A program made the position numbers and the translations under genes. A DNA stretch of 64,000 nt from Henricia sp. BOLD:AAB3569. Taxonomy: Eukaryota; Echinodermata; Asteroidea; Spinulosida; Echinasteridae. The notes below the pieces were generated by a model that had not been told where the DNA came from, ran no database searches, and saw only the letters and a list, made by a program, of their open reading frames with translations. The DNA is taken from NCBI GenBank assembly GCA_037783545.1, contig JBBELK010000376.1:868001-932000 (forward strand), read 5' to 3'. Of this stretch, positions 44,123 through 55,111 are shown piece after piece. Within the stretch, counting starts at the first letter, position 1. Each line of letters opens with the position of its first letter.

Positions 44123-47100
44123 CAATCAATCAATCAATTAGCCGCAAAGACAGCATGGGTCCGTCGCGCCGATCTCCTGTGCCCGCGTCCTATAGCCTCG
44201 TTCCACATGCGGTCAATCTCGCTAGGCCGGCCCAGTTGTTCTAACCAAGGTGATCTTGGACGGCCTCGGGGTCTCCTCCAGCCGGGAGTTGGCGGATGGC
44301 CTCTCCTAGAGTTGATGGCAATACCCATAGCTTTTTTGGCTGGGATGTTATCAGCCAGGCGAGCAACGTGACCGAAGAAGGTGGTGCGACGACGTTGGAT
44401 TAGGTGGTTGATGGTTGGCAACCCTGTTCTGTGGGTGACCTCGTTATTGCTGACGAAGTCGAACCACTGGATGCATAGAATCAAGCGTTGACTCCTTTGG
44501 TGGAATGACTCAAGTCTTCTGAGATCGGATTTTAGAAGGGTCCAGGTTTCTGAGCCATATAGCAGGACAGGAATGACGCATGCCCTGTATATGCCCAGTT
44601 TGGTGGTGAGTTTCAGGCTCTTTAGCCTCCAGATTCTGCGTAGACTATTCATGGCGGATGAGGCGAGACGGAGTCGTCTGAGGATGTCGGGTTCACTGCG
44701 CCCAGTGTTGGAGATCTTACTGCCAAGATACACGAAATCCTCCACAAGGTCGACAGACTGGCCGTTCACCATAATGTGGGAGGTAGTTCATGCTGGAGTC
44801 ACTTGGTGTCAAGACTTGGATTTTCGTTTTCTGCCAGGAGATGTTGAGACCGAGATTGGCAGCCTCGGTCTGAAAAGACTGGAGTGAGCTTCCCAGATCT
44901 TTGACCTCGTTACAGACTAGAGCGACATCGTCAGCGTAGTCCATGTCTGAGAACTTGAACTGGCCGATGGTAATCCCCACGTCTGCGGTTGCCCTATCGA
45001 GGATCCAGTCCATGGCGCGACAGAAAAGGGAGGGTGCCAGTATACAGCCCTGTTTTACGCCAGATCTTGTGAGAAAACTGTCAGAGGTGTTCCTTCCTTG
45101 TCGCACCTTAGCAGTGGTATTGGTGTGGAGATCTTTGATAAGGTTGAGGAGATGGTGGGGAACGCCGATGCCTTGAAGGGCTTTCCAGAGTGCTTGTCTA
45201 TCGACCGAATCAAAGGCTGCCTTGAGGTCGACATAGGCCACGGATAAGGGTTGGTTGAACTCGTGGTGCAGCTCGGACAACAGACGGAGGGCGAGAATGG
45301 CGTCCAGTGTGGAGCGGCTAGCCGTGAATCCGGATTGCTCGGGTCGTCTGTGCTCAAATAGCAAGGGGTTCAACCGGGCTAGGAGGACGTGAGCGAAAAC
45401 TTTCCCCGGAACGGATAGAAGCGTGATGGGTCTGTAGCTGCTACATTCAGTGCGGGGGCCCTTCCCTTTGTAGGGTGTAACTATGATGCCCTCTTTCCAT
45501 TCTGCTGGGATTTTTCCTGATCGCCATACCTGTAGTAAGAGCTTGTGGAAGACATAACTAATCGGGTCGATGGCGCACTTCAAGAGCTCAGGAGTGATGT
45601 GGTCAAGGCCGGCTGTTCTGCCGTTCTTCAGCCTTTTGATGGCTGATTTCACCTCTTCGAGAGTGGGGGCGTCCTCTGAAGTTACCGGGTCTGTTGGAGG
45701 AGCTATGGGAGTATCCAGGTCTGGACACGGTGGAGCTGATGGATGGCTTAAGGCAGCTTCAAAATGCTCTCTCCATCTTTCTAGAGACTCCTCGTCTGAT
45801 GAGCAGGGCGAACCATTTGCTTTGTTAATGGTTGGGCTGGTACTCCTATCAGATTTTGGGCGGAGCTCTTTGATGACTTTATAGGCGGATTTAAGGTTTT
45901 GGCAGGAGAAGTTGTTGTCGATGCTTTTGGAGAGGTTCTCGAGGTAGACTTCTCTATCTCGCTTAGCCTTGGCTCGGAAGACTCCTTGCAAACGCCTATG
46001 TTCTGCGTGATGATTGTTCAGTCTGGCTTTCGATTTTTCATCAAGAACTTCGAGGGTTTCCTCAGTGAGCCATGGACGTCGTTTGAGGCGTTTCTTCTTC
46101 CCAATTATTTCGTCCGCTGTTTCACGGATAGTTGAACTAATACAGGACCAGGCAGCTTCCACATTGTCTGGGAGGTCATCTAGGGCTTGGAACCTGTTTC
46201 GGATTGTGACTGAATATGTTGATGCCAGGGTTTTATCCTTGATGACCTGTTCCACATCATACAAGGGAGTGGGGGCTTCTTGGAATGGAAGCGAGGCATG
46301 AGTGCTAGTGTTGCAATTAGTAGACGATGATCTGTGTTTGCTGGGGCTTCAGCTCCTCTGTAGACCCTGTAAGATTTTACTATCTTCCGGTTTTTGACAA
46401 GAATGTGATCAAGCTCTTTTCGTGTGTGACCATCATTGGAGATCCAAGTCGCTCTGTGGATGTTGCGGCGCCGGAACCAGCTGCCAGTTATAGAGATGGT
46501 TTGTGAGGCGCAGAAGGAGAGGAGTCTCACTGAATTGTCATTGATGGAACCGGGGTTGTAAGGGCCTAGATGGACTCGAAACCATTCCTTGAACAACTTA
46601 GGGTGGCGTTCATGTCACCGAGGACAACAAGCTCATCATGGGGAGGGATATCCTCGGTGATGGCGGTGAGTTGGTTATAAAATTGATTCTTGGCGTGGTC
46701 ATCAGATGTATTTGTTGGTGCATAGGCTACGATGATGGATAGCTGACCATGGCGATGCTGTAGTCTTACGTAGAGTAGGCGGTCAGAAATTGCCTGCCAT
46801 TTAGTGATGGCCTTGTTGAAAGGCGGACAAACGAAGAGGGCTACACCGTTGATCTTTGTAGGACCACCGGAGTGTATGAGTGTGGCCTCTTCGGATTGAC
46901 AAATGCCACTGTCGACAAGTCTGGCTTCAGTGACACCTAGCACGGAGATGTTGTACAGATTCATTTGATGGATAATAGCCGTTTGATATCCATTCCCATT
47001 AAGGGTTAAGACGTTCCAGGTTGCAATTCGAAAGGACTTGCGTAGGTCCGTCTTGGGCGTCGTGACTTTCGGCCTCATCGGAGAGGCACCTTCCCGAGTA

Positions 47101-47489
47101 GGGCTTTGAGTGCCGCTCGTCATTAGTGCAGGGTTACTGCGGCTTTGGCTGTTGACGCTGTGTGGAGCAGGGGCTTTAACCCTGGAGCTAGTAGTTGTGT
47201 TCATAGAAGATCGGTTGCCCCTGGGTTGCCACAATGGTGGTGGTATGTGGCATAACTCTGCCTCCTTGGGACAGGAGGGAGAGAGAGCACCCTTCCACGT
47301 CAGTCCCTCAGCCGCAAGGCCGAGGTTAGCAGGGTTCACCACGAGCAGGTGTGGATAGGATTTGAATGTGAGAGGCTGTAAGATCCAGGGAGGGCCTACG
47401 TCATGACTGCCTCCTTTTCGTCGGCTAACGCTGACTATGATCCACCCAGTTCGTCAGGTGAGTGACGCATCGCATTCCTTTTGAACTCC
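44123..47489 (-). mobile_element. Nearly full-length RTE-like LINE
   Basis: A 3.37-kb element on the minus strand, possibly flanked by the 9-bp direct repeat ATTGCAATT (44114-44122 and 47490-47498). The 3' end is very compact: the stop codon runs straight into a (TTGA)n tail (complement of 44123-44138). One multi-domain ORF encodes endonuclease then RT. The compact 3' end, short length and single ORF are typical of RTE-group elements; the clade call is inference. It sits in the interval between the two CVDCG exon-like segments, ending about 33 bp before the second. Confidence 0.85.
44134..47342 (-). pseudogene. RTE-like endonuclease/reverse transcriptase
   Basis: Read from 47342 down. The apurinic-type endonuclease shows FRIATWNVLTLNG, VLGVTEARL, VAYAPTN and VVLGDMNATLS (46566-47342). 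In the next frame come WISNDGHTRKELDHILV and NTDHRLL (46180-46596). The RT (44717-46264) shows KNGRTAGLDHITPELLK, IIVTPYKGKG, SSYRPITLLSVPGKVF, AYVDLKAAFDSVDR, RSGVKQGCILAPSLF and the catalytic MDYADDVALV, all present. After a further frame change, the C-terminal domain (44134-44772) has DFVYLGSKIS, LLYGSETWTLL and FFGHVARL. Three frame breaks (about 46590, 46200, 44750) inactivate it, but all catalytic motifs survive, so the insertion is comparatively young. Confidence 0.9.
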
Positions 47490-47522
47490 ATTGCAATTAG
47501 ACCATTATTATTGATTGTGCAG

Positions 47523-47597
47523 GTGACTTCACTGGGATGCGCTGCAAGAAGCGACGAGTCATGTGTCGATTGTGGAATTCCCTTCACCAAATGCCCG
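47523..47597 (+). other. Possible exon with a CVDCG motif (b)
   Basis: 25 codons between a TTGATTGTGCAG acceptor and a CCG|GTAAGT donor, phase 0: RSDESCVDCGIPFTKCP. Paired with the segment at 43148-43228. The next good acceptor, TGATTTTCCAG at 48525-48535, leads in phase 0 into the frame of the 27-bp array, and that frame later enters the pseudogene at 50.3 kb. A single gene model over all of these is therefore possible but unproven. Confidence 0.4.
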
Positions 47598-47734
47598 GTA
47601 AGTACAGCTCCTGTCCCGGTCTTGAAGTACTCACCAAAAATGGTCTGTTGACTTTCCATTCACATCGTTTCAGTTAAATTTTGATAAAAATGTGGGCAAA
47701 ATTCCATGAGTTTAGGAGTTAATCATCGATGCAG

Positions 47735-47835
47735 TGGAAAACAAATCGGCTCCCCCCGGATTCGAACCACGAAGCATGTGATTATTGGGCACACACCCTA
47801 CCATTTGAGTTGTAAAGCTTTCGAAACACATTGTT
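47735..47835 (-). mobile_element. tRNA-derived SINE head or tRNA pseudogene
   Basis: On the minus strand GGTTCGAATCC (complement of 47759-47769) is a perfect polymerase III B box. It is preceded by an A-box-like TCAAATGGTAG. The acceptor-side GGGGGGAGCC remains, but the T-arm and anticodon stem do not pair well, so it is not a functional tRNA. Confidence 0.45.
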
Positions 47836-48319
47836 GCAATTGTTTGTACTGATTGGGATTGGCTATCGCGTGTGATGAGCTTAACAAGCCCTACAGATGG
47901 ATAGACATTTTAACGAGATAACCACCACTCCCTAAGACCGTAAAGACCCAAAACCCTGCCCAGATTAGTGTTCACTAAAGTATGAAATGTTAATTTTAGT
48001 TTAATTTTCAGGAGATATAGTTGCTGTTTGCTTTAATAATTCATCAATATGTACTTTTGTTTTTGATAGCACTGGTCCTGCGTCGGCTCAAAATGACGTA
48101 ACGTTGTAGTAACTAACTGGAATAGTTTAGAACGGATGTTCAGAAAATAAATTAATTCAGTAAAATTGCCTTTCAAAAACTCCCTTTGTAACAGTGGAAA
48201 GAATGTGCGGTGAATCTGTTAGGGTTAAAGAATGAAACAACAAAAACAACCAATTGCAACAGCGCAAGAGAAAACGGGGTTTGTAGGGAAAACTTGAGAA
48301 AGTATACCACTCTGATTCA

Positions 48320-48530
48320 TAACTCGGGTGGTAAAGCATTGACCTGGAGTCGGAGATCTCGGGTTCAAGTCACGATTAGGCACATATGAGTTCCTTTCAT
48401 GTTTGATCAATTCAAAATTGTTAAAGCCCGCGGGAATTGGCACTTTTCAAGTGAATAAACCCTCACTCCTGATGCAAGATCCCTGGATGAAAAACACCTG
48501 TGTGTAACACTCTAATTTCACCAATGATTT
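48320..48530 (+). mobile_element. Second tRNA-like SINE remnant
   Basis: A-box-like GGTGGTAAAGCATTG and B-box-like GGGTTCAAGTC (48361-48371) lie 40 bp apart, followed by sequence ending near the array acceptor. Weakly supported. Confidence 0.4.
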
Positions 48531-48535
48531 TCCAG

Positions 48536-50295
48536 GTCATCAAGGCAACAGGTGCCGGCAGTTCACCCAGGTCACCATGTGCCGGCAGCTAATACAGGTC
48601 ACCAGGTGCCGGCAGCTCATCAAGGTCACCAGGTGCCGTCAGTTTGTCCAGGTGACCTGGTGCCGGCAGCTCGTCCAGGTCACCTGGTGCCGGCAGCTCG
48701 TCCATGTCACCAGGTGCCGGCAGTTCATCCAGGTCACCAGGTGCCGGCAGTTTATCGAGGTCAACTTGTGCCGACAGCTCACCCAGGTCACCAGGTTCCG
48801 GCAGTTCATCCAGGTCACCAGGTGCCGGCAGCTCACCCAGGCCACCATGCAGGTGCTAGCAGCTCATCCAGGTCACCAGGTGGCGGAAACTCGTCCAGGT
48901 CACCAGGTGCGGGCAGTTCATTTAGGTCACCAGGTGCCGAAACCTCATCCAGGTCACCAGGTGCCGGCATTTCACCCAGGTCACCATGTGCCGGCAGCTA
49001 ATCTAGATCACCAGGTGCAGACAGTTCATCCAAGTTACCAGGTGCGGCAGTTCATCCAGGTCACCAGGTGCCGGCAGCTCACCCAGGTCACCAGGTGCCG
49101 GCAGTTCATCCAGGTCACCAGGTGCCGGCAGCTCATCCAGGTCACCAGGTGCCGGCAGTTCACCCAGGTCACCATGTGCCAGCAGCTAATACAAGTCACC
49201 AGGTGCCGGCAGCTCATCAAGGTCACCAGGTGCCGTCAGTTTGTCCAGGTCACCTGGTGCCGGCAGCTCGTCCAGGTCACCTGGTGCCGGCAGCTCGTCC
49301 ATGTCACCAGGTGCCGGCAGCTCATCCAGGTCACCAGGTGCCGGCAGTTCATCCAGGTCACCAGGTGCAGGCAGTTTATCCAGGTCAACTTGTGCCGGCA
49401 GCTCACCCAGGTCACAAGGTGCCGGCAGTTCATCCAGGTCACCAGGTACCGGCAGCTCACCCAGGCCACCATGCAGGTGCTGGCAGCTCATCCAGGTCAC
49501 CAGGTGGCGGCAGCTCGTCCAGCAGCCGATTTCACGAAACTTTACGCAATTGCGCAAGTCCACTTACGCCATTACTTGCGCAATAACTTATGGCGTAAGT
49601 GGACTTGCGCAATTGCGTAAAGTTTCGTGAAATCGGCTGCTGGTCACCAGGTGCGGGCAGTTCATTTAGGTCGCCAGGTGCCGGAAGCTCATCCAGGTCA
49701 CCATGTGCCGGCAGCTAATCCAGGTCACCAGGTGCCGACAGTTCATCCAGGTTACCAGGTGCGGCAGTTCATCCAGGTCACCAGGTGCCGGCAACTCATC
49801 CAGGTCACCAGGTGCCGGGTGTTCATCGATCAGGTCACCAGGTACCGGCAGCTCACCCAGGCCACCATGCAGGTGCTGGCAGCTCATCCAGGTCACCAGG
49901 TGGCGGCATTTCACCCAGGTCACCATGTGCCGGCATATAATCCAGGTCACCAGGTGCCGACAGTTCATCCAGGTTACCAGGTGCGGCAGTTCATCCAGGT
50001 CACCAGGTACCGGCAGCTCACCCAGGCCACCATGCAGGTGCTGGCAGCTCATCCAGGTCACCAGGTAGCGGCAGCTCGTTCAGATCACCGTGTGCCGGCA
50101 GCTCATCCAGATCACCAGGTGCCGGCAGCTCATCCAGGTCACCGTGTGCCGGCAGCTCACCCAGGTCACCGTGTGCCGGCAGCTCACCCAGGTCACCAGG
50201 TGCCGGCAGCTCATCCAAGTCACCAGGTGCCGGCAGGTCATCCAGGTCACCATGTGCCGGCAGTTCATCCAGGTCACCAGGTGCCGGCAGCTCAT
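48536..50295. repeat. 27-bp minisatellite (9-codon unit)
   Basis: About 60 units of consensus GGTCACCAGGTGCCGGCAG(C/T)TCATCCA with substitutions and occasional 26-bp or larger units. Because 27 is a multiple of 3 and the unit lacks stops in several frames, long open frames of up to 347 codons appear on both strands. In one frame the unit reads SRSPGAGSS; in others QVTRCRQLI and PGHQVPAAH. Units with CAGCTAAT (for example near 48590 and 49000) place TAA stops in the SRSPGAGSS frame. The last unit, GAGSS, runs in frame into the pseudogene exon at 50296. Larger blocks inside the array (48577-48860 and 49180-49480) are themselves repeated. Confidence 0.95.
49520..49642. mobile_element. Palindromic 123-bp insert in the minisatellite
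   Basis: Arms of about 53 bp, CAGCAGCCGATTTCACGAAA...CCACTTACGCCAT, with exact complement, around a loop TACTTGCGCAATAACTT. It interrupts a 27-bp unit between CGTCCAG and GTCACC without a clear target duplication. A hairpin-type MITE or foldback. Confidence 0.85.
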
Positions 50296-50673
50296 ATTAT
50301 TTTATTGCCTGGTGCACTGGCCTGAATGAAGACTTTTCAACAAAGCGAGTTGACTTACAAACTCACATCCACCAGATGAAAGTTCTATCTATCGCACATG
50401 ACATAATCACGTTAGCTTCACATGGGCGAAAACTTATGCCCAAACAAGTGGCTTTGGAAATGACACTGCGTCACACGACTGGGTCAGCAGAACGTTAGCA
50501 GCTGCTCAATGCTTTTGGGCATTGTGTATCCCATTCTGTCACCTTGGAGCACGACACTGCTCTGGCTACACAGCAGTTGCAGCTTACAAACGGCATTCCA
50601 CCTGATTTCAACAGAGACACCTTCACGACATTAGTGTGGGATAACAATGACTTTGGGGAGGAAAGCCTCACAG

Positions 50674-51604
50674 GTAAATTGGCTTGAACTAAAAGACCAG
50701 AACCCGTTTTCCATGAAAACTCGGTTTAACAATGATTTAACAATGATTGTAAAGAAAGTGATCGAGTTGCATTGGTTCCGAAAACATGCACATTTCATAA
50801 TAGCAAATTTTTGTCTAAAATATTGTGGTTCTCTCATTTATTGTTTTTGCAACTGTTGCAATTTTTATGGGACACCCGTACAATTTAGTTACCTTACAGT
50901 GAACGATTTCCCCTGTATCGCATCGCAAAATGCGACGCGTTTTTGACAATCTGCGACGCACTTTTCAAAGTGCATCGCAGTTTTTGACTTAATTTAGCGA
51001 TGCAATTTGCGACACTTTTTTTTTCAACATTTTGTCCTTATTCTTGCACTTCCAGATAGTTTTGTAAATGTTAGTGAGAAATGAAAAAACGAAAATGGAA
51101 AACTAACCAGACTGACGTATCGCCACGGCGCGCGGCGGCTTACGGCACGTGCATATCGGCACGATAGGCCTACGCTGAAATTCCGGTCCGACACGCATGA
51201 AAAAGTAAAGAATTTACATAAATTATGTTTCGTGAAAAAAAAACCACGGAGAGAACTGATAAAAAAAAATAATTCGATCACTGCTTCTGATTTGCACGGG
51301 CGGCAAAAAACAGCTCCCGATTACGGTCCTCAGCCAGCGGCCCAGTCCGCTAGCGGTGCTAGTCCGCTAGCGGTGCGGCCGTTTCGCTATCGCTACAGCA
51401 CGTGCATGCAGTGATACGTTCTCTGTGCAACGGCACAAAAACCTGCGAAGAGCATATGCGCGCATGTAAACACAGTAAATCAAGTCAGCGGCTTGATATC
51501 TTATGCTGTCGATCACGTTTTGTTAACTTAAACGTCATTGGCCAGAATTTAGTAGCAACAAGTCATATTATTTTTACCAGCTAATCAGCATGCGTTTTAC
51601 AAGG
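50674..51604. other. Start of the pseudogene intron
   Basis: No gene seen. TGCGACGC/GCATCGCA motifs repeat at 50915-51015, and CCGCTAGCGGTGCTAGT is duplicated at 51347-51377. Confidence 0.5.
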
Positions 51605-51735
51605 GGGTCAGACAAGTCCACCGTTAAGACAACTCGACTCGAGACAAGTCGACCGTTGAAACAACTCGACCGTTGAGACAACTCGACCGTATGTGCGATA
51701 AGTGGAAAGACAAGTCGACCGTTTTACAACACGAT
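51605..51735. repeat. Degenerate tandem repeat GACAA(C/G)TCGACCGTT
   Basis: Six or seven units of about 16 bp with spacing variation (ACAAGTCGACCGTTGAAACA, ACTCGACCGTTGAGACA). Non-coding. Confidence 0.85.
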
Positions 51736-52252
51736 CGCTTTCTTGCAAAACATAGGCCTACATGTGCATGGAGATCTATATCAGCTCAGCTGGGCCGTCG
51801 AGTCGTACCATACAGCAAGGATCGTACCGTGATGTTCATGATCGTTGTTTCGTAATCTTTTTTTTTTTTCGTGCATCCAGGCATGGAGGAATGATCACAG
51901 CGATCGTGTTTTGGTTGATCGTCATTTTTGTGGGAAAACATCGTAGTTGATCATGGCTTCAGACTTTGTGTGCAAAACAAGAGCAGACTGAAAAAATTGT
52001 TTTTGGAAATGTTTCCTCACAAAATATTAAAATTTTCCCACTCAAAAATTTGGAGTTCTTTCATCAAATCTGCACTCGCCGATGCTTTAGACCTAGTTTT
52101 TAAAAAAAGAAAAATTCTGATGAGCTTCTCAAGAGTCCTACTCTTACTGTGCAGCCTGCAAGTATCAACAATCCTTTTTCCAGTTTTAATGTGCTATTCA
52201 GAGACTACATGTACTGAAATAAAACATGTGGTAATTCGGGTAATCTTTCATT

Positions 52253-52552
52253 AAATTTAAAATGTGAATAAAATAACAACATTGATATGGTCTTTAAAAT
52301 AACTCGCAAAAGAAGCCTTTGTATGCAGGGTCATTCTTCAGTAAGTGTCTATTTTCGTGTCCCGACACTTCGAGATGCTACATCTCAAAAACTTTCATTA
52401 AAACTTAAATTTAAAATGTGAATAAAATAACAACATTGATATGGTCTTTAAAATAACTCGCAAAAGAAGCCTTTGTATGCAGGGTCATTCTTCAGTAAGT
52501 GTCTATTTTCGTGTCCCGACACTTCGAGATGCTACATCTCAAAAACTTTATA
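52253..52552. repeat. Tandem duplication, 154 bp, two copies
   Basis: AAATGTGAATAAAATAACAA through GATGCTACATCTCAAAAACTTT is repeated with exactly 154 bp spacing and essentially no differences, so it is recent. Each copy contains the GCAGGGTCATTCTTCAGTAA end of the following element. Confidence 0.95.
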
Positions 52553-53737
52553 ATGAAAATCTTATTTTTAAGCGGTAAAATAATCTTTAACATATTTATG
52601 ACTATATGCAGTGGTACAAATTCTTGAAAAAAATCGACAGGGTGCTTATTGTTTACAATGAACCTTCAAAATACCCCAAAAACGCATGTCCCGGTGGTAT
52701 CTCTCAAAATGTCCCCATTGCCATAATTTTTAAAATAAGCAGCTTACAAAAATAATTATACTACCAGAAACCAAGTATAGTTGGTCTCCTCGGAATGCAA
52801 AATTTAAAATTACATCATTAAACCATATTTGCATGAAATCTGACATTTTAAGAGTCAAAAATCGTGTCCCTGGATTTTTGGTCATCTCCGTCACGATATT
52901 TTGGAGCATCATATCTGATAGAGAACTGACCATGAACAAGACTTGCATTAGTCCATCGGATACCTCAGAGCCTATAGAGCAAGAAATAACCCATTAAATG
53001 AGACTGCAACCCGTAATAGCCGAGGAATTGTGGACTTTCTAAAAAAAAATACAATAGTACCTTTATTCAACGTGATCTCCGAACGCTTTATAACATATCT
53101 GATTTGTGTTTTAAATCTTTAAAAGTATTCATGCAAACGATCACAATTGTGCAAACTTCCAAGCTTCTGTTGTATTTGGGCTTCAAACAGACTGTGGGTG
53201 GTGTTATAAAAGTTTAAGTGTTTATTTAGTCATATCCGTCACAGTCAGTTCCATCACTTTTTACCGTGATGGAGATGATTTTTTGGCATTTTGGGTCATC
53301 TCCGTCACGATATTTTGGAGTGTCATATCTGATTTTATTTCGCATTTTCATTTGCCAATAATGGCAATAAAATGCGGACAATAAGTTGCGTTATATTCTG
53401 TTCAAAGCCCTCCGGTCACTGGGTGTTATTCCATGTTTAAACTTTAAATTCTCTTGTTTGAATTTACTTAGTTTCCGAAGTCACTGTCAAAATTCGTCAT
53501 TTCCGTCACGAAAGTGTGACGGATATGATTTTAGCACATTTTTCCTATGCTACAACACTGAAAAGTTAATGTTAATTAAATTAAATAAAACTCCCCTAAA
53601 GATTGTGCCGAACGTTAATTATAGTTGTTGTGTACCTTAATGATCATGTTCCACTAAAAATAATCAACATTTGAACAACTTTTTTTCCACGATTTCCTAA
53701 GGCCAAAAATAGACACTTATTGAAGAATGACCCTGCA
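52478..53737. mobile_element. TIR element (GCAGGGTCATTCTTCA ends)
   Basis: Inverted ends TGCAGGGTCATTCTTCAGTA (52478, also 52324 in the duplicate) and TATTGAAGAATGACCCTGCA (to 53737), with AGTGTCTATTTT/AAAAATAGACACTT continuing inward. 1.26 kb, non-coding. The interior holds repeated TC(A)TCTCCGTCACGATATTTTGGAG-like motifs at about 52883, 53230, 53300 and 53500 plus inverse copies. Confidence 0.75.
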
Positions 53738-55111
53738 GCGTTTAATCAAAGGCATCCATTTTGAATTTGCTATACAAAAATACTGGATTGCTAAACAAAA
53801 TTTAAAAATTGCTACGCAAAAAAAAATTTGCATAGCAAATCTGCTATACAATATTTCAGAACGAAATTGTTCACTGCCTTACATGTACACTGTGGTTTAT
53901 TTATTTGATATCCAACAGCGGAGATCCGCCACTTACAGGTAACATGAAAACAAAAATTAAATATACTAACTTACAGAAAAAAATTGAAACAAATACAAAT
54001 TACATGTAAATAAATAACTAATTGTATATGGATAATGGATAATTGTTATGTAAATTCATGTAAATAAGTTAATTCAGTGTACAGCTGGCTAGACCTGTGG
54101 TGGTACATGTACATAAATAAACATATAATTGAGCTAGGAGTGGGAAATACTTCAAGAATTCAATGTTGGTGCTCCAAACACATCGCATGTTTCATGGAGT
54201 CGGTTGTAGGTAGATGAAATCCTTGAAACAAAGCCTTGTTTGGTTACCTCCACCCGGCTCCGCGGAACATGCATGATGTGTTTGGGAGAAGATCTGGTTC
54301 GACGTTCTGGAACATGAAGAGAAAATGGATTAGCAGTGGTTAAATTGTGCTGGTTATGGATACGTCTGTAGAGGACTAAGCAATCATTAACTGTTCTCCT
54401 TTGTACAAGAGTTGGCAAGTTGAACAAGTTACGTAATTCAGGGTATGTGACATTACCTTATTATGGATAACCTTGTACATAAACAACAAATAACGTCTCT
54501 GAAGACTTTCAAGTCGATTAGATTGAGATTTAGAAATTGAATTAAAAACTACCGTACAGTATCCTAATTGTGGTCTAATAAGAGAGCAATATAGGATTCG
54601 AAGCACGTGTTCATTTCTACAGTGTCGAAAATTCCTCCACACTAAACCGATAATACGATTGACTTTCTTCACAATATGACTAACATGATGCACGAAATTA
54701 AGCCTACTGTTTATAAAGATACCAAGGTCCCGCTGGGTGGAAACACGACTTAACACATTATTATAAATTGTGTAATTAAACATACAGTGCTTCTTCTTCA
54801 GTGTAACACTCATTATTAAACATTTCTGTAAATTCAGGTTTAATTTCCATGTTGTACACCATGAATGTAATTTACATAAATTTTCCTGTAGTGAGAGACA
54901 ATCAGAATGACTATAAACTTGACGGAAAACCTTCATGTCATCTGTTGGTTAGACAAGCTGGTAAATCGTTAATAAACAAAGTAAACAATAGAGGACCAAG
55001 CACTGAACCTTGAGGCACGCCCGAAGGAACAGGATGCCAGTTCGAACATTCACCATCAACAACTACACGATGCTTCCGTTCGGTCAAATACCTACGTAAC
55101 AGTTTGAGTAA

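Noticed and set aside
45570..46301. Plus-strand frames of 78-104 codons
   Set aside because: Shadows of the minus-strand RTE-like reverse transcriptase.
47735..47835. Functional tRNA gene on the minus strand
   Set aside because: The B box is good, but the T-arm and anticodon stems do not pair properly. A SINE or pseudogene is more likely.
48577..49620. Long open frames of up to 347 codons with 9-residue repeats on both strands
   Set aside because: A 27-bp tandem unit without stops opens several frames at once on both strands, so length is no evidence of coding. Only the frame that joins the downstream exon is discussed.
48536..50295. Possible CRISPR-like array
   Set aside because: The repeats are directly adjacent with no unique spacers, and the DNA is eukaryotic.
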